22,944 nt of DNA from positions 1 through 22,944 of the forward strand of contig JAVEDG010000268.1 of NCBI GenBank assembly GCA_030841245.1, read 5' to 3'. Below the pieces are notes generated by a model. The model was not told where the DNA came from, ran no database searches, and saw only the letters and a list, made by a program, of their open reading frames with translations. Source of the stretch: Actinomycetota bacterium (GTDB lineage: Bacteria > Actinomycetota > Actinomycetes > JACCUZ01). Below, one piece after another: positions 1 through 10,272 of this stretch. The first letter of the stretch is position 1; each line of letters begins with the position of its first letter. The position numbers and the translations under genes are program-made.

Positions 1-405
1 CGCGATGCGGACCTGCACGTCGGCCAGCTCGCCCTCCGCCCGCTGCTCGGCGAGCTGGGCGGCGTGCAACGCGATCTGCGCCTGGCGCTCCGCGCGACGG
101 GCCGCCCGCTCCTGCGCGCGCGCCTGGTCCAACTGTGAACGCGCGGTGTCCAGCTGGGCCTGTGCTGCCATCAGCGCCTGGGCGGCTTCGTAGAGCTGCT
201 GCGACGCGGCGGTATCCGACCCCTTGTCCCGCCCGCTCTTGTCGCCGGGCTTGCTGGCTGGCTGGCCAGAACCAGCAGTCCCAGCGGTCGCGCTAGGGGA
301 GGGGCTCGGGGTCGACCCGTCGGCGGTTGCGGGCAGCGCGGCAGCGAGGCAGCAGGTCAGAACGACCCCCGCCGCGGCCAACCGGCCAGCGACCCGCACG
401 TGCAT
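1..405 (-). CDS. Secreted coiled-coil protein, N-terminal part (possibly NlpC/P60-type)
   Basis: This is the first 135 codons of a minus-strand gene whose 3' part lies outside the window. The ATG at 405 is preceded by a purine-rich GAGGGTGGG site. Residues 1-26 look like a signal peptide: basic MHVRVAGR, then a hydrophobic Ala/Val/Leu core ending near ALPATA. A Ser/Pro/Gly/Thr linker follows (about 27-60), then an Ala/Gln/Glu/Arg-rich helix from about 65 onward with heptad-like spacing. Known: this signal-linker-coiled-coil design is typical of actinobacterial peptidoglycan hydrolases of the RipA/NlpC-P60 type and of FtsX-activated cell wall enzymes. The catalytic domain is not in the window, so that assignment is inference. 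It could be another exported coiled-coil protein. Confidence 0.7.
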   Translation of the reverse strand, partial: MHVRVAGRLAAAGVVLTCCLAAALPATADGSTPSPSPSATAGTAGSGQPASKPGDKSGRDKGSDTAASQQLYEAAQALMAAQAQLDTARSQLDQARAQERAARRAERQAQIALHAAQLAEQRAEGELADVQVRIA

Positions 406-491
406 GTGTCCCACCCTCGCCCGGCACTCCCCGGCCCCCCGCGCAGCGCCTCAACCCGCTCCATGCTGCAGGTGCAGGCGGCTCACCGTGG

Positions 492-533
492 CCGGTTTGG
501 ACCAACTCGACCCCGCTGAGCCGGACAAACCGG
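492..533. terminator. Inverted repeat between corA and the secreted-protein gene
   Basis: CCGGTTTG (492-499) and CAAACCGG (526-533) form 8-bp perfect arms with a 26-nt spacer, starting 8 nt beyond the corA stop. In RNA it would be a hairpin with a large loop and no T-tract. It could be a weak factor-independent terminator for corA or an operator for the downstream gene. The role is inferred from position. Confidence 0.3.
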
Positions 534-541
534 GACGTCAG

Positions 542-1516
542 TCACAGCCAGCCACTGCGACGGAACCCTCTGTAGAGCAGGACGCAGGCCAGGGCCATCA
601 CGCCGAGCACCAACGGGTAGCCGAACGTCCACCCCAGCTCGGGCATGTGGTCGAAGTTCATGCCGTAGATGCCGGCCAGTGCCGTGGGGACCGCGGCGAT
701 CGCCACCCACGCGGAGATCCGTCGCATGTCCTCGTTCTGCTGGACCCCGACCTGGGCCAGGTTGGCACTCAGGACGGAGCCGAGCAGGTCGTCGAACCCG
801 TCGATCTGCTCGGCCGCGCGGACCGTGTGGTCGGCCACGTCCCGAAAGAACGGGCGCATCCGCTCGTGCACCATGGGAACGGTGCCGCTGGAGAGCTTGC
901 GCATCGGCTCGACGAGAGGCAGCACAGCCCGGCGGAACTCGATCACCTCGCGCTTGAGGTTGTAGATCCGGGACGCGTCATTGGTACGGAGCGGGGAGAA
1001 CACCCGTTCCTCGACCTCTTCGATGTCCTCCTCGACCTCGGCCGAGATCTTGGTGTACTGGTCGACGACGTGGTCGCACACGGCGTACACGACAGCGGAG
1101 GGGCCGCAGTCGAGGACGTCCCGGTCGTCCTCGAGCCGCTTGCGCACCTCGGCCAGGCCGCCGCCCTCGCCGTGGCGGACGGTGACGACGAACGCGTCCC
1201 CGACGAAGAGCATCACGTCGCCGAGCTCGACCTGCTGGGTGTCCTCGACGTACCGCACCGTCTTGAGCACCAGGAAGAGCGAGCCGTCGTAGTCCTCGAG
1301 CTTGGGCCGCTGGTGGGCGTGGACGGCGTCCTCGATCGCCAGCGGGTGCAGTCGGAACTCACTGGCGACGTGCTGGAGCTCTTCCATGTTGGGGTCCTTC
1401 AGCCCGACCCAGACGAAGCTGTCCCCGTGCGTGCGGGCCGCGGCCAGTGCGTCGGACAGGTCCTCCGGCGGCACCTCGCGGACACCGTGGTGGTAGACGG
1501 CGCAGTCGACGATCAC
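542..1516 (-). CDS. corA: CorA-family magnesium/divalent cation channel
   Basis: Encodes 324 residues, a normal CorA length. The protein is a homopentameric inner-membrane channel for Mg2+ (also Co2+/Ni2+ in the family). The N-terminal two thirds form the cytosolic funnel (for example NLKREVIEFRRAVLPLVEPM). The signature Y-GMN sits at residues 285-287 at the end of TM1 (AWVAIAAVPTALAGIYGMNF). A short periplasmic loop HMPELGW and TM2 (YPLVLGVMALACVLLYRGF) follow, with a basic C-terminus. The open frame extends upstream to 1708, but that extension is Arg-rich and overlaps the divergent phosphatase gene. I chose GTG at 1516, which has GGAG about 11 nt upstream and matches the usual CorA N-terminus. 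It is divergent from the phosphatase gene, with 74 bp between starts. Confidence 0.9.
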   Translation of the reverse strand: MIVDCAVYHHGVREVPPEDLSDALAAARTHGDSFVWVGLKDPNMEELQHVASEFRLHPLAIEDAVHAHQRPKLEDYDGSLFLVLKTVRYVEDTQQVELGDVMLFVGDAFVVTVRHGEGGGLAEVRKRLEDDRDVLDCGPSAVVYAVCDHVVDQYTKISAEVEEDIEEVEERVFSPLRTNDASRIYNLKREVIEFRRAVLPLVEPMRKLSSGTVPMVHERMRPFFRDVADHTVRAAEQIDGFDDLLGSVLSANLAQVGVQQNEDMRRISAWVAIAAVPTALAGIYGMNFDHMPELGWTFGYPLVLGVMALACVLLYRGFRRSGWL

Positions 1517-1576
1517 GAGGTCATTGTCTCCGCTGGCGGGCGGACCACACTGCCGACCCGGTTTGGCGCGCCGACG

Positions 1577-1582
1577 TAGAGT
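1577..1582 (+). promoter_or_regulatory. -10 element TAGAGT for the phosphatase gene (leaderless)
   Basis: TAGAGT lies 8 nt before the GTG at 1591, with no Shine-Dalgarno site between. This fits an actinobacterial TANNNT -10 box with transcription starting at the start codon. The same spacing recurs at seven other genes in the window. Confidence 0.55.
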
Positions 1583-1590
1583 TCCTGCCC

Positions 1591-2310
1591 GTGACGACCG
1601 TCCTGCTCGTCCGGCACGGCCGGACCACGGCCAACACCGCCGGCGTCCTCGCCGGCTGGACCGAGGGTGTCCCGCTCGACGACACCGGACAGACGCAGGT
1701 GAAGGCACTTTCGGCGCGTCTCGGCGCCGTCCCGCTGGCCGCCGTGGTGACCAGCCCGCTGCAGCGGGCCCGCGAGACCGCGACCCTGCTGCTCGAGGGG
1801 CGCGAGGGCGTGCCGTGCCACGAGGACGAACGTGTCGGGGAGGTGCGCTACGGCGACTGGTCCGGTCGGGACCTGAAGAAGCTGGCCAAGGACCCGTTGT
1901 GGAAGGTCGTCCAGTCCCATCCCTCGGGGATGACCTTCCCCGGAGAGGGCGGCGAGTCGATGCGGGCCATGCAGGAGCGGGCGGTCGCGGCGGTCCGCGA
2001 CTGGAACGCCCGGCTCGGTGAGGACGCGGTCTACGTCGTGGTCTCGCACGGCGACGTGATCAAGGGCGTGCTCGCGGACGCGCTCGGCATGCACCTCGAC
2101 CAGTTCCAGCGCCTGATGGTCGACCCCGGTTCGGTCAGCGTCGTCACCTACACCCCGCTGCGACCGTTCGTGGTGCGGACCAACGACGTCGGCGGCGACC
2201 TGGGCTTCCTCGCCCCCAGGAAGCGCCGCTCCCGGCGCAAGGGAGCCGCGGGCTCGGACGCGGCGGTCGGCGGCGGCGCGGGCCCGGCCGACGCGCCGCG
2301 ATCGGCATAG
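1591..2310 (+). CDS. Histidine phosphatase (MSMEG_4193 family phosphomutase)
   Basis: Encodes 239 residues. It belongs to the phosphoglycerate-mutase-like histidine phosphatase superfamily and is cytosolic. Visible catalytic elements are LVRHGRT with the phospho-acceptor H9 and R8, SPLQRARET with R59, GEVRYGDW with E84, and VVSHGDV with the second His, H153. The C-terminal Arg/Lys-rich tail is low complexity. I took the GTG at 1591, which places RHG at the usual distance from the N-terminus; the open frame continues upstream to 1447 without family similarity. This is the MSMEG_4193/Rv2135c-type protein that travels with DUF3090, SCO1664-family and mshC genes. The substrate is unknown. The stop codon TAG (2308-2310) is also the first half of the next gene's apparent -10 box. 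Confidence 0.88.
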   Translation: MTTVLLVRHGRTTANTAGVLAGWTEGVPLDDTGQTQVKALSARLGAVPLAAVVTSPLQRARETATLLLEGREGVPCHEDERVGEVRYGDWSGRDLKKLAKDPLWKVVQSHPSGMTFPGEGGESMRAMQERAVAAVRDWNARLGEDAVYVVVSHGDVIKGVLADALGMHLDQFQRLMVDPGSVSVVTYTPLRPFVVRTNDVGGDLGFLAPRKRRSRRKGAAGSDAAVGGGAGPADAPRSA

Positions 2311-2313
2311 GGT
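2308..2313 (+). promoter_or_regulatory. -10 element TAGGGT overlapping a stop codon
   Basis: TAGGGT begins with the TAG stop of the phosphatase gene and ends 8 nt before the DUF3090 ATG at 2322, a leaderless-type arrangement. It suggests DUF3090 has its own promoter despite the 11-nt gap. Confidence 0.5.
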
Positions 2314-2321
2314 CCTTGTCC

Positions 2322-2882
2322 ATGCCTCGCCAGATCTTCGAGTACGACCCGCCCGAGCGCTTCGTGACAGGCACGGTCGGCGAGCCCGGGCAGCGCACCT
2401 TCTTCCTGCAGGCCAGCGCCGGCGCCCGTACGACGAGCGTCGCCCTCGAGAAGGCCCAGGCGACCGTCCTCGCGGAGCGGATCGAGGCCCTGCTCGACGA
2501 GGTCGTGCGACGCACCGCCGGAGAGGCGCCGGTGCCGGCTGTGACCCCGGTCGACGTCGACGACAGCGCCCCCCTGTCGGCGCCGATCGAGGAGGAGTTC
2601 CGGGTCGGAACCATGGCACTGGCCTGGGACGGCGAGGGCGAGCGGATCGTCATCGAGGCGCAGGCGCTGACCGACTCCGAGGAGGACGAGCCGCCGCTCG
2701 TCGACGACGACGAGGAAGGCCCCGCGCTGTTGCGGGTGCGGATCAGCGGGTCGGCCGCGCGCGCCTTCGTGAAGCGCACGCTGGCTGTGGTGGCGGCAGG
2801 ACGACCGCCGTGCCCGTTCTGCGGGAACCCGCTCGACCCCGAGGGTCACGTCTGCCCGCGGGCCAACGGCTACCGCAGGTAG
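2322..2882 (+). CDS. DUF3090 family protein with C-terminal zinc-ribbon-like motif
   Basis: Encodes 186 residues. It begins MPRQIFEYDPPERFVTG and contains GQRTFFLQA and SVALEKAQ, as recalled for the DUF3090 family (Rv2134c-like). An acidic stretch (EDEPPLVDDDEEGP) lies in the middle. The C-terminus carries C164-x2-C167, H176 and C178 (CPFCGNPLDPEGHVCPR), a likely structural metal site. Function is unknown in the family; gene order ties it to mshC and the phosphatase. A TTG at 2316 would add two residues, but the TAGGGT box 8 nt upstream supports ATG 2322. A 68-bp gap separates it from the next gene. Cytosolic, with no membrane segment. Confidence 0.85.
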   Translation: MPRQIFEYDPPERFVTGTVGEPGQRTFFLQASAGARTTSVALEKAQATVLAERIEALLDEVVRRTAGEAPVPAVTPVDVDDSAPLSAPIEEEFRVGTMALAWDGEGERIVIEAQALTDSEEDEPPLVDDDEEGPALLRVRISGSAARAFVKRTLAVVAAGRPPCPFCGNPLDPEGHVCPRANGYRR

Positions 2883-2950
2883 CACCAGCGGGTGCCCGCG
2901 CGACTGTTCGGTCACCGGTGCGGACCCGGGTCGAGTGTCAGACTGGACGC

Positions 2951-3775
2951 ATGAACGACCTCGACGTGACAACTGCGCTCGAGCTGCTCGCGGCCGGCGA
3001 GATCACCGTCGAGGGCCGGCTCGTCGAGGCCTCCAACGCCACCCTGTTCTGCCACATCGACCTGGACGGCGTGAACGCCGAGTGCGTCTACAAGCCGGTG
3101 GCGGGGGAGCGACCGCTGTGGGACTTCCCGGACGGCACCCTTGCGGCCAGGGAGGTCGCGGCGTACGCCGTGTCGGAGGCGACCGGCTGGGGCATCGTGC
3201 CGCCCACCCTGCTCCGCGACGGGCCGTTCGGCCCCGGCATGGTGCAGCTCTGGGTCGATGTGGACCCGTCGGTCGGGCTGGTCGACGTGACCTCGCCGCG
3301 CCGGTTGCCGGCCGGCTGGCTGAAGGTGCTCGACGCGCTGGGCAGCAACGGGCAACCGGTCGTGCTCTGCCACGCCGACGACGACCGGTTGCGACGGATG
3401 TCGGTCCTCGACGTCGTCCTTAATAACGCCGACCGCAAGGGCGGCCACGTCCTGCCGATCACCAGCCTGGCCGACCAGGGTGCCGGGCCGCTGGGGCTGG
3501 TGCACGGCGTCGACCACGGCGTGAGCTTCCACACCGACACCAAGCTGCGCACCGTGCTGTGGGGATGGGCGGGCCAGCCGCTCGGCCTCGAGGCGACCGA
3601 CGTGCTGGAGCGGCTGCGTGCCGACCTGGAGGGGCCGCTGGGCACGGGCCTGGCGTCGCTGCTCACCCGAGCCGAGGTGCGCGCGACGGGGCGGCGGATC
3701 GACCAGCTGCTCGCAGCGGGTGTGTTGCCGTACCCGTCGGATGGCTGGCCCGCCATCCCGTGGCCACCGTTCTGA
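2951..3775 (+). CDS. SCO1664-family protein, PI3/4-kinase-like fold
   Basis: Encodes 274 residues and is a member of the SCO1664-type actinobacterial family found beside mshC. A kinase-like fold is suggested by VYKPV (K48, candidate ATP-binding Lys), REVAAY (E68), LNNADRKGGH with D161 (catalytic-loop position, like N-x-DR in HipA and phosphatidylinositol kinases) and HGVDHGVSF with D188 (metal-binding DxG-like position). These assignments are by eye. The substrate is unknown. ATG 2951 was chosen because the upstream extension overlaps the DUF3090 gene and looks like an out-of-frame shadow. No strong Shine-Dalgarno site is seen; a weak CAGACT hexamer ends 6 nt before ATG. It ends 18 nt before mshC. 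Confidence 0.8.
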   Translation: MNDLDVTTALELLAAGEITVEGRLVEASNATLFCHIDLDGVNAECVYKPVAGERPLWDFPDGTLAAREVAAYAVSEATGWGIVPPTLLRDGPFGPGMVQLWVDVDPSVGLVDVTSPRRLPAGWLKVLDALGSNGQPVVLCHADDDRLRRMSVLDVVLNNADRKGGHVLPITSLADQGAGPLGLVHGVDHGVSFHTDTKLRTVLWGWAGQPLGLEATDVLERLRADLEGPLGTGLASLLTRAEVRATGRRIDQLLAAGVLPYPSDGWPAIPWPPF

Positions 3776-3779
3776 CGGC

Positions 3780-3785
3780 TAGGGT
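3780..3785 (+). promoter_or_regulatory. -10 element TAGGGT for mshC (leaderless)
   Basis: TAGGGT ends 8 nt before GTG 3794, and the intervening TCCCCCCTC-type sequence has no ribosome-binding site. It fits a leaderless mshC transcript that also supplements read-through from upstream genes. Confidence 0.55.
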
Positions 3786-3793
3786 CCCCCCTC

Positions 3794-5020
3794 GTGCGCA
3801 CCTGGCCGGCTCCGCAGCTCCCGACCCTCCCGGGCCGCGCGCCGGACCTGCGCCTCTTCGACACCGCCACCGGCGGCATCCGCGCGACCGCACCCGGCAC
3901 CACCTCCCGGATGTACGTGTGCGGCATCACGCCGTACGACGCGACCCACCTCGGCCACGCTGCGACCTTCATCGCCTTCGACCTGGTACTGCGCGCGTGG
4001 CGGGATGCCGGCCGCGACGTCCGATACGTGCAGAACGTCACGGACGTCGACGACCCCCTGCTCGAGCGAGCCGTGCGCGACGGCGAGGACTGGCGCGAGC
4101 TCGCCGAGCGTGAGACGGAGCTGTTCCGCGAGGACATGACTGCCCTGCGGGTCGTCCCACCGCAGCACTACATCGGCGCGGTCGAGACCATCCCGGTGAT
4201 CGTGGAGGCCATCACCGCGCTGCGCGAGAAGGGTGCCGCGTACGACGTCGACGGCGACCTGTACTTCGCGGCGCACTCCGACCCGGCCTTCGGCGCCGTC
4301 GGACATCTCGACGACCCCACCATGCTCGCGTTGTGTGCGGAGAGGGGCGGCGACCCCGAGCGCAGCGGGAAAAAGCACCCGCTCGACCCGCTGCTGTGGA
4401 AGGCGGCTCGCCCCCAGGAGCCGTCGTGGGACACCGAGCTGGGGCCCGGCCGTCCCGGCTGGCACATCGAGTGCACGGCGATCGCGTTGTCCCACCTCGG
4501 CGCCGGGTTCGACGTGCAGGGAGGAGGGCGCGACCTGGTTTTCCCTCATCACGAGATGAGCGCGTCGCACGGCCATGTCCTGGTGGGGGCGCCGCCCTTC
4601 GCCCGCCACTACGTGCACGCGGCGATGGTCGGGCTGGACGGCGAGAAGATGTCCAAGTCCAAGGGGAACCTGGTGTTCGTGTCCACGCTGCGTCGTGAGG
4701 GGCACGACCCGATGGCGCTCCGGATCGCGCTGCTCGGCCACCACTACCGCGGCGACTGGGGGTGGAGTCCGGAGGACCTGGCCGCGGCGGAGGACCGCCT
4801 GGCCCGCTGGCGCGCCGCCGTGGCGCGGCCGGCCGGCCCCGACGGGGCGGCCACGTTGGGTGCGTTGCGTGAGCGCCTCGCGGACGACCTCGATGCTCCT
4901 GGTGCGCTGCGGGTGATCGACGAGTGGGTCGCCGGGGCGGCCGCCGGGACCGGCGGCGACCCCGACTCACCCGATCTGGTGGTGCGGGCGACCGACGCAC
5001 TTCTGGGCGTGGCCCTCTAG
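3794..5020 (+). CDS. mshC: L-cysteine:1D-myo-inosityl 2-amino-2-deoxy-alpha-D-glucopyranoside ligase (mycothiol synthesis)
   Basis: Encodes 408 residues, the usual MshC length. It ligates cysteine to GlcN-Ins with ATP, the penultimate step of mycothiol synthesis, in the cytosol. It is a cysteinyl-tRNA synthetase-like class I nucleotidyl transferase: a HIGH-type motif in THLGHA (52-55) and KMSKS at 285-289. The zinc ligands C43 (YVCGITPYD), C227 (HIECTAIA) and H252 (FPHHEMSASHG) are visible. It lacks the long anticodon-binding tail of CysS, and RMYVCGITPYDATHLGHA favours MshC over CysS. The GTG start at 3794 gives the family N-terminus (MRTWPAPQLP). It is the last gene of the phosphatase-DUF3090-SCO1664-mshC block and converges on the PAC2 gene with 28 bp between stops. 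That gap holds no obvious hairpin. Confidence 0.95.
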   Translation: MRTWPAPQLPTLPGRAPDLRLFDTATGGIRATAPGTTSRMYVCGITPYDATHLGHAATFIAFDLVLRAWRDAGRDVRYVQNVTDVDDPLLERAVRDGEDWRELAERETELFREDMTALRVVPPQHYIGAVETIPVIVEAITALREKGAAYDVDGDLYFAAHSDPAFGAVGHLDDPTMLALCAERGGDPERSGKKHPLDPLLWKAARPQEPSWDTELGPGRPGWHIECTAIALSHLGAGFDVQGGGRDLVFPHHEMSASHGHVLVGAPPFARHYVHAAMVGLDGEKMSKSKGNLVFVSTLRREGHDPMALRIALLGHHYRGDWGWSPEDLAAAEDRLARWRAAVARPAGPDGAATLGALRERLADDLDAPGALRVIDEWVAGAAAGTGGDPDSPDLVVRATDALLGVAL

Positions 5021-5048
5021 ACAGCGACTCCGTCCTCGGCGCGGTTGC

Positions 5049-5909
5049 CTACCTGCCGGGTCCGGGGTCCTCCCCCCTGCGGCGGAGGTAACGCTCGAAC
5101 TCGCGAGCGATGGCATCGCCGGATGCCTCGGGCGACTCGGTGAGGTCCTTGGCCTCTTCGAGGGAGCGGACGTAGTCGGCGACCTCGGTGTCCTCCTCGG
5201 CGAGCTCGTCGACGCCGCGTTCCCACGCACGGGCGTCCTCGGGCAGGTCTCCGAGGGGAATCGGGACGTCGAGCAGCTCCTCGACGTGACGCAGCAGGGC
5301 CAGCGTGGCCTTCGGGCACGGCGGCTGCGCGACGTAGTGCGGCACCGCGGCCCAGATCGACATGGCCGGGATGCCTGCCGACGTACACGCGTCCTGCACC
5401 ACCCCGACGATGCCGGTCGGGCCCTCGTAACGCGAGGGCTCGAGCTGCATCGACCGGGCCAGCCCCTCGTCCGACGACGTGCCGGTCACCGGGACGGGTC
5501 GGGTGTGGGGCGAGTCGGCGAGCAGCGCGCCGAGCGTGACGACCATCTCGACACCGAGCTCGTGGCACCAGCCGAGGACCTCGGCGGCGAACGAGCGCCA
5601 GCGCATGTTCGGTTCGATGCCGCGCACCAGGACGACGTCACGGCCGGTCTCGGGCACGTGGGCATAGGAGACCCGAGTGGTGGGCCAGGTCACCGATCGC
5701 TTGCCATCGCCGCCGATCGAGATCATCGGGCGGTTGACCTGGTAGTCGTAGTAGTCCTCCGGGTCGAGGCTCGCGAGCGGGACCGCTCCCCAGACGTCCT
5801 CGAGGTGCTCGACGGCCGACGTGGCGGCGTCACCGGCGTCGTTCCAGCCCTCGAACGCGGCGATGAGCAAGGGGTCGACGAGCTCAGGCGCGCCGTCGAG
5901 CTCGATCAC
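5049..5909 (-). CDS. PAC2-family (proteasome assembly chaperone-like) protein
   Basis: Encodes 286 residues. PAC2-fold features include the N-terminal IAAFEGWNDAGDAA, the core VVTLGALLADSPHTRPVPVTG and GIPAMSIWAAVPHYV followed by an acidic, helical C-terminal region. In eukaryotes and archaea this superfamily helps assemble 20S proteasomes; the actinobacterial role is unproven. The location a few genes from the Pup-proteasome cluster is suggestive but follows a widely conserved gene order. The start is GTG 5909. On the minus strand GAGAGGAC lies about 12 nt upstream and a TAGGCT hexamer about 60 nt upstream, implying a leadered mRNA. It is divergent from metH. No membrane segments. Confidence 0.85.
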   Translation of the reverse strand: MIELDGAPELVDPLLIAAFEGWNDAGDAATSAVEHLEDVWGAVPLASLDPEDYYDYQVNRPMISIGGDGKRSVTWPTTRVSYAHVPETGRDVVLVRGIEPNMRWRSFAAEVLGWCHELGVEMVVTLGALLADSPHTRPVPVTGTSSDEGLARSMQLEPSRYEGPTGIVGVVQDACTSAGIPAMSIWAAVPHYVAQPPCPKATLALLRHVEELLDVPIPLGDLPEDARAWERGVDELAEEDTEVADYVRSLEEAKDLTESPEASGDAIAREFERYLRRRGEDPGPGR

Positions 5910-5971
5910 CCTCGCACCAGTCCTCTCGCCCGATGGCGGCCGGTCCGTCCGAGCGGTCCGGCCTCGCTGCC

Positions 5972-5977
5972 AGCCTA
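5972..5977 (-). promoter_or_regulatory. -10 element TAGGCT for the PAC2 gene
   Basis: On the minus strand TAGGCT precedes the PAC2 GTG by 62 nt, with a purine-rich ribosome-binding site in the leader. It lies 17 bp from the oppositely oriented metH -10 box, so the two promoters are back-to-back and probably interdependent. Confidence 0.35.
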
Positions 5978-5994
5978 CGTCGTGCGCTCTCCCG

Positions 5995-6000
5995 TAGACT
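5995..6000 (+). promoter_or_regulatory. -10 element TAGACT for metH (leaderless)
   Basis: TAGACT ends 8 nt before ATG 6009. The interval CGTCCGCG has no Shine-Dalgarno site. This leaves no room for a 5' leader. Confidence 0.55.
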
Positions 6001-6008
6001 CGTCCGCG

Positions 6009-9487
<3,479 letters not shown>

Positions 9488-9491
<4 letters not shown>

Positions 9492-10222
9492 CCGCGACCG
9501 AGGGCGTCACCGGCGAGCTGGCCGGTGGCCCGCAACCGAGCCCGGACCCCGGCGAGCTGCGGGCAGTGCTCTTCGACATGGACGGCCTGCTCGTCGACAC
9601 CGAGGAGTGCTGGTTCCGCGCAGAGACCCACGTCATGGAGCGGCTCGCCGGATCCCGCGTCGAAAGTCTGTGGGGTCGCGAGCACCAGGCCGACGTGGTC
9701 GGTGGACCGCTCGAGCGTGCCGCTCGGGTGATGCTCGACCTGTCCGGTCGTGACGACGTGTCGCCCGACGAGGTCGCGCGCTGGCTGATGGACGAGATGG
9801 AGTCGCTGGTCCGGACCGGGCCGGTGCACTGGATGCCCGGGGCGCACGAGCTGCTAGGGGAGGTCCGCCGGGCCGGCCTGCCGACCGGTCTCGTCTCGTC
9901 GTCGTACCGGCGGATCGTCGAGCCGGTACTCGACGTCGTCGGCCGCTCACACTTCGAGGTGACGGTGGCCCGGGACGACGTCACACGCACGAAGCCCGAC
10001 CCCGAGCCCTACGTGCGGGCCGCAGCGACGCTCGGCCTGTCGCCGCGCGACTGCGTGGCGCTGGAGGACTCGCCGACCGGCGTTCGTGCCGCGCGCGCCG
10101 CGGGTTGCCCGACCGTCGCGGTGCCGGGCGCCGCCCCCGTCCCCGCTGGGCTGGCCACGGCTGTCGTCGGCTCGCTGCGCGACATCGACCTGGCCTGGTT
10201 GCGTCGGCTCGTCGCGGGGTGA
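9488..10222 (+). CDS. HAD-superfamily hydrolase (phosphatase, subfamily IA)
   Basis: Encodes 244 residues. It is a Mg2+-dependent, aspartate-nucleophile phosphatase of the haloacid dehalogenase superfamily. Motif I is DMDGLLVDT with nucleophile D30 and acid/base D32; motif II is GLVSSSYRR; motif III Lys is in TRTKPDPEPY; motif IV is ALEDSPTGVRAA. A helical cap lies between motifs I and II, as in phosphoglycolate phosphatase and beta-phosphoglucomutase. The substrate cannot be told from sequence. The GTG start shares GTGA with the metH stop, so translation is probably coupled to metH. An alternative internal start would shorten the disordered Pro/Gly-rich N-terminus (about 22 residues). It converges on the ABC permease gene, with 50 bp between stops. 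Confidence 0.88.
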
Positions 10223-10240
10223 GCCGGCCGGCCGGCCGGC
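10223..10240. terminator. (CCGG)n palindrome between convergent genes
   Basis: GCCGGCCGGCCGGCCGGC is a perfect 18-bp palindrome and tandem CCGG run starting one base after the HAD stop. As RNA from either strand it can fold into a GC-only hairpin of about 7 bp with a GGCC loop. Its place between converging genes suggests a bidirectional terminator; there is no T-tract. Confidence 0.4.
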
Positions 10241-10272
10241 GCCACGCCGCACCCACTCCGCAACCGACGGGT

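Noticed and set aside
224..1579. Long plus-strand open frame opposite corA
   Set aside because: It is antisense to a complete CorA with intact motifs, and its product is low complexity (Asp/Val/His/Leu-rich), typical of a GC-rich shadow frame.
2883..2950. Operator from CACCGGTG and CACC/GGTG pairs before the SCO1664-family gene
   Set aside because: The palindrome is only 8 bp in GC-rich DNA and is not positioned against a clear promoter.
5286..6008. Upstream extension of the metH frame as a real N-terminal domain
   Set aside because: The extension is antisense to the PAC2 gene and unrelated to MetH; the TAGACT box and family alignment place the start at 6009.
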